From NCBI GenBank assembly GCA_036501345.1, contig DASYAN010000314.1, positions 1-12,415 of the forward strand: a stretch of 12,415 bases of DNA. Direction: 5' to 3'. Origin of the DNA: DASYAN01 sp036501345. GTDB taxonomy: Bacteria; Chloroflexota; Ktedonobacteria; Ktedonobacterales; Ktedonobacteraceae. The first letter of the stretch is position 1, and every line of letters starts with the position of its first letter. Of the stretch, positions 1 through 4,243 are shown in pieces. The notes beneath the pieces were generated by a model. The model saw only the letters and a list, made by a program, of their open reading frames with translations. It ran no database searches and was not told the origin of the DNA. The position numbers were made by a program, and so were the translations under genes.

Positions 1-9
1 GTGTTCATG

Positions 10-411
10 TTAGAGCACCTTTTTCTCTTTGAGCCACGAGACAAAACTATCTGGCACACGCATCGTTGACAGGCGAGACTGACGCACTAAGCTCCAATCA
101 TCGAAAAGATGGCTTTCTTTGATCTCACGCAGTGTGACAGACCGGGTCAATCGTCGGACAAAAGCCACATCCACCATCCAACTCTTACTATTGTTGGGAT
201 CAGGACGCGGCTCCGAGACCACACGCGCCAGACCAACCAGTGCAGTCTCGCCCTGGCTATGATAGATCAGTAGATCATCATCGGGCCGCATGGCCCTGAT
301 AGCCTGCACCGCCTGAGCATTGCGTACTCCATCCCAGGGAGTCTGCCTATCCCGTTCCAACTGCTCAATCGAATAGGTTTCGGGGTCGGTCTTTGCCAGA
401 AAATATGCCAT
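10..411 (-). CDS. EVE domain-containing protein
   Basis: This 133-residue protein is an almost complete single EVE domain, a PUA-like fold of about 140 residues related to the human THYN1 protein and the YTH reader fold. EVE proteins are thought to bind modified bases in DNA or RNA. Family signatures seen are the N-terminal AYFLAKTDPETYS block (residues 2-14), the W-DGVRN motif near 26-31, D-LLIYHS near 46-52, the VGLARV strand near 59-64 and the VDV strand near 81-83. The ATG at 409-411 is preceded by a purine-rich AGAGGTAGG on the minus strand and by a promoter at 447-475. No restriction or modification partner is visible in the window, so the biological target is unknown. It appears to be a monocistronic cytosolic protein. 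Confidence 0.9.
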   Translation of the reverse strand: MAYFLAKTDPETYSIEQLERDRQTPWDGVRNAQAVQAIRAMRPDDDLLIYHSQGETALVGLARVVSEPRPDPNNSKSWMVDVAFVRRLTRSVTLREIKESHLFDDWSLVRQSRLSTMRVPDSFVSWLKEKKVL

Positions 412-446
412 AAGTTACCTACCTCTGTGATTCACACTTCAGCTCC

Positions 447-475
447 ATTGTACAGCCAAAGGAAGCAATAAACAA
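447..475 (-). promoter_or_regulatory. Predicted sigma-70-type promoter for the EVE gene
   Basis: Read on the minus strand, the -35 hexamer is TTGTTT (470-475) and the -10 hexamer is TACAAT (447-452), with exactly 17 bp between them. Transcription would begin near 440, giving a leader of about 30 nt before the ATG at 411. Confidence 0.55.
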
Positions 476-555
476 TCAGGCTGTATCTCAGCAAAATGAG
501 ACAAAGTGGTGACAGATTTATTCAACCTAGTAAACGGTGGGTCCGTATAGAGTGT

Positions 556-577
556 GTGCCCATTATATGTCGGGCAC
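556..577. other. Stem-loop upstream of the miniature element
   Basis: GTGCCC (556-561) pairs with GGGCAC (572-577) around a 10-nt AT-rich loop. It lies just before a second hairpin made of C5G (585-590) and CG5 (840-845), whose loop was later interrupted by the element at 601-831. It may belong to a terminator or leader structure. No gene can be assigned to it. Confidence 0.35.
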
Positions 578-591
578 GGGAAAACCCCCGT

Positions 592-600
592 CATTTAAGC
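592..600. repeat. Left 9-bp target site duplication (CATTTAAGC)
   Basis: CATTTAAGC directly abuts the left inverted repeat beginning at 601. It is repeated in the same orientation at 832-840, directly abutting the right inverted repeat. A 9-bp duplication is the length made by Tn5/IS50. Confidence 0.85.
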
Positions 601-619
601 CTGACAGTTATACACAAGT
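601..619 (+). repeat. Left terminal inverted repeat of the Tn5-like element
   Basis: CTGACAGTTATACACAAGT matches the Tn5 outside end at 17 of 19 positions. It includes TTATACACA (608-616), which fits the DnaA-box consensus TTWTNCACA. The Tn5 outside end is known to contain a DnaA-binding site at the same place. Confidence 0.85.
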
Positions 620-812
620 CTTGGCGAATCAGGAAAAACAGGGTGGTGATGGGAAGCATGGCTCTTGAGTCAAAACGATGTCCATATGGTTTCGTTTTTC
701 AGCGAAAGCCGCCCGCAGAGGGCTTTTGTATAGAACACTTGAGTATGGCATCGCATTTTTTGGGAAATGTCCCTCTGTCGCATGGCGATGGGCAGGATTT
801 CCCAGATTTGAG

Positions 813-831
813 ATTTGTGTATAACTGTCAG
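813..831 (-). repeat. Right terminal inverted repeat of the Tn5-like element
   Basis: Read on the minus strand this is CTGACAGTTATACACAAAT, identical to the left end over the first 17 bases. It carries the second DnaA-box-like TTATACACA in opposite orientation. Beyond 17 bp the two inner flanks share only patchy similarity, such as an ATC-rich stretch followed by GGAAA or GGGAAA, so the inverted repeat could extend imperfectly to about 40 bp. Confidence 0.85.
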
Positions 832-840
832 CATTTAAGC
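832..840. repeat. Right 9-bp target site duplication (CATTTAAGC)
   Basis: This is an exact direct copy of 592-600, abutting the right end of the element. Deleting 601-840 restores a plausible uninterrupted target in which C5G and CG5 form a hairpin around this sequence. Confidence 0.85.
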
Positions 841-942
841 GGGGGATGAGAGCGCCGTTCCTTTTGTGGGGCTTGGGCACAGGGGTTCCAATTGCATGAC
901 AAAGTAGTCATTTGTTTGTACTATACTATGAACATTTGTTTA

Positions 943-972
943 TTGACATATATGATATAGTGTGTCTATATT
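943..972 (+). promoter_or_regulatory. Predicted promoter of tnpB
   Basis: TTGACA (943-948) is a perfect -35 box. TATATT (967-972, spacer 18) or TCTATA (965-970, spacer 16) could serve as the -10. The promoter overlaps the left-end hairpin of the element, and the TTGAC part may belong to the insertion target rather than the element. A Shine-Dalgarno AAGGAG follows at 978-983. Confidence 0.45.
955..971 (+). repeat. Left-end subterminal hairpin of the IS605-type element
   Basis: ATATAG (955-960) and CTATAT (966-971) form a 6-bp stem with a TGTGT loop. In IS200/IS605 elements such imperfect hairpins near each end are bound by the TnpA transposase. The stem is AT-only apart from one pair, so it is weak. 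Confidence 0.45.
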
Positions 973-992
973 CAAGAAAGGAGAGTCAAAGT

Positions 993-2207
993 ATGATGAA
1001 GGCGTTTAAGTACCGTTTATACCCCACACGCAAGCAAGTTGGGACTCTCCAGTTCACGCTTGACCGCAATCGTGAGTTGTACAATGCGTCGCTTGAGGAA
1101 CGTCGCGAGGCGTACCGCATGAGTAAGATGAGTATCTCCTATAATGACCAGTCGGCTCAACTGCCCGCAATCAAAGAGATCAGGCCAGAGTACAAAGAGA
1201 TCTACTCCCAGATCTTGCAAGATACTCTCAAGCGCGTGGATAAAGCATTCAAGGCCTTCTTCAAACGGTGCAAGGAAGGCAAGACTCCAGGCTTCCCCAG
1301 ATTCCAGGGATATGATCGGTATGACAGCTTCACATTTCCACAAATTGAGAAGCTGAAAGGCAAACCAACCGTCACGATTGAAAACGGGAAAGTCATTCTC
1401 CCAAAGATCGGCCATGTCAAAGTCAAAGAGCATAGGCCGCTTGAGGGCAAGGTCAAGACAGCCATCATCAAGCGCGAGGGCGAATGCTGGTACATTGTTT
1501 TCACCTGCGAAGTTGAGGTACGGGTGAAACTATCCTACACTGATCTTCCAATTGGGATAGATATGGGGCTCAAGCACTTCATGACTGACTCACACGGCGA
1601 TGTTGTGGACAACCCGAGGTTCTTCCGCAAGTCACATGGTCGGCTGAAGAAGCTACAGCAGAAGCTAGCTAAAAAGAAGAAGAGGAGCAATCGCCGGAAA
1701 AAAGCAGTTAAATCGGTTGCCAAAGCTCATAAGAAGGTCAGGAACCAGCGCCGAGACTTCCATCATAAGGAGTCTCGCATACTGGTTGATACATTCGAGA
1801 CGATCATCTTTGAAGACCTCTCGATGCATACCATGGTGAGGAAGCCAAAGGCCAAGCAAGATGAGAATGGGAAGTATTTGCCTAACGGGGCAGCCGCGAA
1901 AGGCGGTTTGAACAAATCGATTTTAGATGCTGGATGGGCAAGCTTCATAGAACTGGTAAAGCACAAGGCAGAATGGGCCGGTGTCACCGTCTATGAAGTT
2001 GACCCAAGGAAGACCAGCCAGATCTGCAGCGCCTGTCACAAGGAAGGTGAGCATAAAGATCTCAGTGTACGCACACACGTCTGTGAATACTGTGGAGTTG
2101 TGCTGGACCGGGATAAAAATGCTGCGATCAACATTCTTGACCGAGGGCTTGGACGGAGCCTACGCGAACCTGCTTCTTTGGGTACGTTCCAAGAAGCTCT
2201 TGCGTGA
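993..2207 (+). CDS. tnpB: TnpB RNA-guided nuclease, IS200/IS605 family (OrfB)
   Basis: This 404-residue protein starts with the typical MKAFKYRLYPT block (after a doubled Met). The helical HTH_OrfB_IS605-like region follows, then a RuvC-like nuclease. The putative catalytic residues are present: Asp190 in GIDMGL, Glu274 in IIFEDLSM and Asp374 in DRDKNAAINI. A four-cysteine zinc ribbon lies between the last two (Cys345, Cys348, Cys364, Cys367). TnpB proteins are omega-RNA-guided DNA endonucleases ancestral to Cas12, and they help retain the element after excision. Length matches the family (about 400). The ATG at 993 is preferred because AAAGGAG lies 9 nt upstream; an in-frame TTG at 912 would precede the promoter and adds unrelated residues. 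No TnpA partner is present, so mobility would depend on TnpA elsewhere. The gene looks intact and potentially active. Confidence 0.93.
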   Translation: MMKAFKYRLYPTRKQVGTLQFTLDRNRELYNASLEERREAYRMSKMSISYNDQSAQLPAIKEIRPEYKEIYSQILQDTLKRVDKAFKAFFKRCKEGKTPGFPRFQGYDRYDSFTFPQIEKLKGKPTVTIENGKVILPKIGHVKVKEHRPLEGKVKTAIIKREGECWYIVFTCEVEVRVKLSYTDLPIGIDMGLKHFMTDSHGDVVDNPRFFRKSHGRLKKLQQKLAKKKKRSNRRKKAVKSVAKAHKKVRNQRRDFHHKESRILVDTFETIIFEDLSMHTMVRKPKAKQDENGKYLPNGAAAKGGLNKSILDAGWASFIELVKHKAEWAGVTVYEVDPRKTSQICSACHKEGEHKDLSVRTHVCEYCGVVLDRDKNAAINILDRGLGRSLREPASLGTFQEALA

Positions 2208-2238
2208 AGCCCCTGGATAAATCCAGGGGAGTCGTCAC
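2110..2238 (+). ncRNA. Putative omega-RNA (reRNA) scaffold at the tnpB 3' end
   Basis: TnpB guide RNAs come from the 3' end of tnpB and the right end of the element. Here three consecutive stems are visible: GGCT (2146-2149) with AGCC (2157-2160); ACGC (2162-2165) with GCGT (2202-2205), enclosing GCTTCTT (2172-2178) plus GG paired to CC plus AAGAAGC (2191-2197); and the terminal CCCCTGGA/TCCAGGGG hairpin. The guide would start at 2239 with CAAGTAGATACATATC. The 5' boundary is a guess. Confidence 0.5.
2210..2229 (+). repeat. Right-end hairpin of the IS605-type element
   Basis: A perfect 8-bp stem, CCCCTGGA with TCCAGGGG, closes a TAAA loop. It starts 2 nt after the tnpB stop codon and lies 5 nt before the terminal TCAC. 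It is the strongest single mark of the element's right end and may also terminate transcription. Confidence 0.7.
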
Positions 2239-2500
2239 CAAGTAGATACATATCTATTGATGTATCTGATCTAATAAGTTCTGTGGCAGCGGACGAAGAA
2301 GAGGAGGGAAGCAAGCGAGTCCAATTCGTTTGATAACTCCATAGTTTGCTTGATTGTGACGTAGTCTGCACTCAGGAGAGGAAAGGCCTTTTAGGATCTC
2401 TGATCCAGCTATACCTCTTCTGAATAGTTTCAAAAAAATTACAAGTAACGTCATTACTACCGTGGATAGTTTCTGCAGCATAGTAAGGAGAAGATGAGTC

Positions 2501-2848
2501 ATGACACAAACAGATCCCAATACTTCAAATGTGGAACCGAAGCAGGGTTATGGCATTGAAGAATTACAAGTTGTCGGTGAACAACTGGTTAGTAAGGTGA
2601 AAGAACTGGCGCGTGAAGGCAATGTTCGCCGCATTCTTATCAAGCAAGAAGGCCATACCATCCTGGAAATACCACTGGTCGTCGGAGTAGCAGGCGTCCT
2701 TATTGCCCCTGTTTGGGCAGCCATCGGTGTCCTGGGTGCACTGATTGCCAAATGCTCTATCGAAGTTGTCCGAGCGGATAACCCCGTAGAAACGGCCAAA
2801 GAAAAGGTCGAAGACATCAAAGATGGTCTCAAATCGAACATCAGATAA
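2501..2848 (+). CDS. DUF4342 domain-containing protein
   Basis: This 115-residue protein fits the DUF4342 family, whose function is unknown. Family features are the IEELQVVGEQLVSKVKELAREGNVRRILIK block (about residues 19-48), in which the GNVRR-I-IK motif is typical. It is followed by LEIPLVVGVAGVLIAPVWAAIGVLGALIAKCSIEVV (55-90), a hydrophobic stretch that could be one or two membrane-associated segments. The tail from 91 on is charged and helical. A good Shine-Dalgarno AAGGAG (2485-2490) lies 10 nt before the ATG. The gene stands alone after the IS605-type right end, and a strong hairpin at 2867-2892 follows its stop by 18 nt. In other bacteria DUF4342 occurs with UBA-like domains; none is present here. 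Confidence 0.85.
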   Translation: MTQTDPNTSNVEPKQGYGIEELQVVGEQLVSKVKELAREGNVRRILIKQEGHTILEIPLVVGVAGVLIAPVWAAIGVLGALIAKCSIEVVRADNPVETAKEKVEDIKDGLKSNIR

Positions 2849-2866
2849 ATCACACATTTTAGTAGC

Positions 2867-2892
2867 GGGAGGCATGACGTTGCGTGCCTCCC
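2867..2892 (+). terminator. GC-rich hairpin after the DUF4342 gene (terminator candidate)
   Basis: GGGAGGCATG (2867-2876) pairs with CGTGCCTCCC (2883-2892), a 10-bp stem with one T-G wobble and a 6-nt ACGTTG loop, 18 nt after the upstream stop codon. No U-tract follows, so it is not a canonical Rho-independent terminator. It could still stabilise the 3' end or act as a pause site. Confidence 0.4.
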
Positions 2893-3098
2893 TACACACG
2901 CCACTCGATGCGAACGTTTCGCAGGTGTTCCACATTGACCTGCCCTATCAGGCGGACGGCAGCGACGATTGGATAAAGAGGTTGTTAGATGCCTACCGGA
3001 CCAACATCGCGGGCGTGCAAGCGAACCTGCGCGACCACGAGAACTATCAAACGCTCGCTGGACAGGAAAAGGACTTTGCGATCCGCTGCAACTGTTGA
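2874..3098 (+). pseudogene. Unassigned ORF remnant between DUF4342 and the methyltransferase
   Basis: The frame is open from upstream and could start at the ATG at 2874, giving 74 residues. I do not recognise the family. The middle part (FHIDLPYQ-DGSDDWIKRLLDAYRTN then VQANLRDHENYQTLAGQEKDF) looks like real protein, with amphipathic helices. The end (AIRCNC) looks like a frame exit. In another frame, protein-like sequence continues to about 3219 (VDERMLRRSRLIRNLFL-KEALKGWKEYERN). This suggests a frameshifted or truncated gene. The ATG is buried in the hairpin at 2867-2892 and its GGGAGG lies only 1 nt upstream, so efficient translation from it is unlikely. Treat as a probable fragment. Confidence 0.3.
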
Positions 3099-3175
3099 TG
3101 AGAGGATGCTTCGTAGATCTAGACTGATCAGGAACCTGTTTCTGGCAAAGGAAGCCCTGAAAGGATGGAAAGAAT

Positions 3176-3994
3176 ATGAGCGGAACATGGATAACCGATC
3201 AAGATTACCTGTTACGTGAACAGTATAAGGATGCCACCTCTTTTAGTACATGTTTGCAGGCGATAAAACCCTTACTCACAAGTCCGACTGACTGGCATCG
3301 CTGGATTTTTCGTCAGATCCGCAAGGATCCCGGGTGCCGTGTTCTCGAACTGGGCTGCGGGCCGGGCGACCTGTGGTAGAAAAATGTGGAGCTGATCCCC
3401 TCCGATTGGGACATTACGCTCTCTGATTTTTCGGCTGGCATGCTCAAAGGCACACAAGAAAACCTCAGAGATGTCGGACACGCCTTCACCTTCCTGGTCA
3501 TCGACGCGCAAGCGATTCCCTTTGCAGAGGCTAGCTTTGACCGGGTGATTGCCAACTGTATGCTCTACCACGTTCCAGACTTGCCACGCGCCATCGCGGA
3601 GATCAGTCGCGTCATTAAATCCGATGGCTACGTGTACGCAGCCACTTTTAGCAAGAACTGGTTCTCCCAATGGGGGAGCTTTCTGAAGGAAAGGAAGATA
3701 TCGGTACCAGCTTGGCAGGATATCAGCGGCTCTGCCCTAAAATTTTGCCTGGAGAATGGTCGTGAGCAGCTCGCCCCTCATTTCTCGCATATTAGCCTCT
3801 ATCACCTGAAGAATATGCTGGTGGTGAAGGAGGCAGAGCCACTGCTCGGCCTAATGCACGCGAGCATGCCCAAAGCCGAATATGATGAGGCGCAGTTCCA
3901 GCAGTTGCGCGAACTGCTCCAGCGTGAGTTGGCCCAAAACGGTCCTATGCAGATCAACTTCGATATGGGGCTGTTTGAGGCGTCGCAGCACTGA
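3176..3994 (+). pseudogene. Class I SAM-dependent methyltransferase, interrupted by an in-frame TAG
   Basis: One frame of 273 codons encodes a Rossmann-type SAM methyltransferase. Motif I is VLELGCGPGDLW (residues 56-67), the motif II region is ITLSDFSAGML (near 79-89), the DAQAIPFAEASFDRVIANCMLYHVPD stretch (about 108-133) covers the motif III-IV region, and later residues form the C-terminal helical part. It resembles the Methyltransf_11/UbiE-like group; the substrate is unknown. The frame is broken by a single amber codon at 3377-3379, directly after motif I, with no shift. A GTG at 3386 could in principle restart translation, but that product would lack the SAM-binding glycine loop. AAGGA (3161-3165) precedes the ATG. 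The simplest reading is a recent nonsense mutation or a sequence error. General TAG recoding is unlikely because other genes here end in TAG. Confidence 0.8.
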
Positions 3995-4002
3995 GGACTG
4001 CC

Positions 4003-4076
4003 TGGTCAGGGAAGAAAGCGCGTGCCTTGCGACCTATGAGGGAGAGCCAGGGGTAGATCTTTTTCTTCCCTGACCA
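4003..4076. repeat. 15-bp perfect inverted repeat with 44-nt spacer
   Basis: TGGTCAGGGAAGAAA (4003-4017) is repeated inverted at 4062-4076. It lies 9 bp after the methyltransferase stop and on the 3' side of the topoisomerase A subunit gene, where transcripts converge. No U-tract follows the stem on either strand. It could be a processing or end-protecting structure, or the ends of a very small degenerate element. Confidence 0.6.
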
Positions 4077-4090
4077 AAAAGGTGAGCATG

Positions 4091-4222
4091 AATGAGAACT
4101 AGGCGCTGGTTGGCTCAGCCTACGAGGCAGCCATGTTTGCCGAACTAGACCGGATCGCAGCAGCCAGTTCGCACCGACGAGGCCTATTCTGCGCCCTTGC
4201 GGAACCTGTACCTGCGTTCTGA
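4091..4222 (+). pseudogene. Short degraded reading frame with TAG at codon 5
   Basis: After AAGGTGAG, an ATG at 4090-4092 starts MNEN and then meets TAG. The same frame continues with ALVGSAYEAAMFAELDRIAA and about 20 more residues up to TGA at 4220-4222. The composition is helix-like and protein-like, but the family is not recognised. This may be the 5' fragment of a lost gene truncated next to the topoisomerase operon. Evidence is weak, and the frame could also be chance. Confidence 0.2.
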
Positions 4223-4243
4223 GATGGAAAGGAAAGTGTGCCA

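Larger units (their letters stand above)
601..831. mobile_element. MITE-like non-autonomous element with Tn5/IS50-type ends
   Basis: This 231-bp element is bounded by perfect 17-bp terminal inverted repeats, CTGACAGTTATACACAA at 601-617 and its complement at 815-831. Identical 9-bp direct repeats lie immediately outside. Extended to 19 bp, the left end CTGACAGTTATACACAAGT differs from the Tn5 outside end, CTGACTCTTATACACAAGT as I recall it, only at positions 6 and 7. Both the end sequence and the duplication length therefore point to the IS50 group of the IS4 family. The interior of about 197 bp carries no recognisable transposase, so movement would need an enzyme supplied in trans. Reading frames crossing it (496-849 plus, 629-880 minus) are not gene-like. 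Family assignment rests on remembered Tn5 end sequences and should be confirmed by alignment. Confidence 0.85.
948..2238 (+). mobile_element. IS200/IS605-family element carrying only tnpB (IS1341-like)
   Basis: The element consists of tnpB plus subterminal hairpins, with no TnpA Y1 transposase gene. At the left, ATATAG (955-960) pairs with CTATAT (966-971), and the candidate cleavage tetra/pentanucleotide TTGAC lies at 943-947. At the right, CCCCTGGA (2210-2217) pairs with TCCAGGGG (2222-2229) around a TAAA loop, followed by a terminal TCAC at 2235-2238. The four bases before the right hairpin, GAAG (2206-2209), stand in the position of the IS608 guide GAAT that recognises TCAA. The change of the last base in both guide and site is compensatory, which supports the right boundary. 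The left boundary is less certain, within about 10-40 bp. No target duplication is expected for this family. Confidence 0.7.

Noticed and set aside
608..824. DnaA boxes near gyrB/gyrA as a sign of a replication origin
   Set aside because: Only two boxes were noticed, both inside transposon ends. No dnaA, dnaN or AT-rich unwinding region is present.
585..845. A longer imperfect inverted repeat starting with CCCCCG as the element end
   Set aside because: The outer arms are separated from the 17-bp repeats by a direct, not inverted, copy of CATTTAAGC. That fits a target duplication inside an older hairpin, so the true ends are 601 and 831.
496..849. 117-codon plus-strand frame and overlapping 83-codon minus-strand frame (629-880)
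   Set aside because: Both cross the miniature element and its duplication, have no ribosome binding site and show no protein-like pattern.
909..941. Direct repeat CATTTGTTT (909-917 and 933-941)
   Set aside because: Nine AT-rich bases repeated once near the insertion edge; too weak to call an iteron or operator.
912..992. Upstream TTG extension of tnpB by 27 residues
   Set aside because: It precedes the promoter and Shine-Dalgarno, and the family's conserved start (MKAFKYRLYPT) begins right after 993.
3377..3379. TAG as a recoded sense codon
   Set aside because: The J-domain and YihY-family genes terminate with TAG and no suppressor tRNA is in the window.
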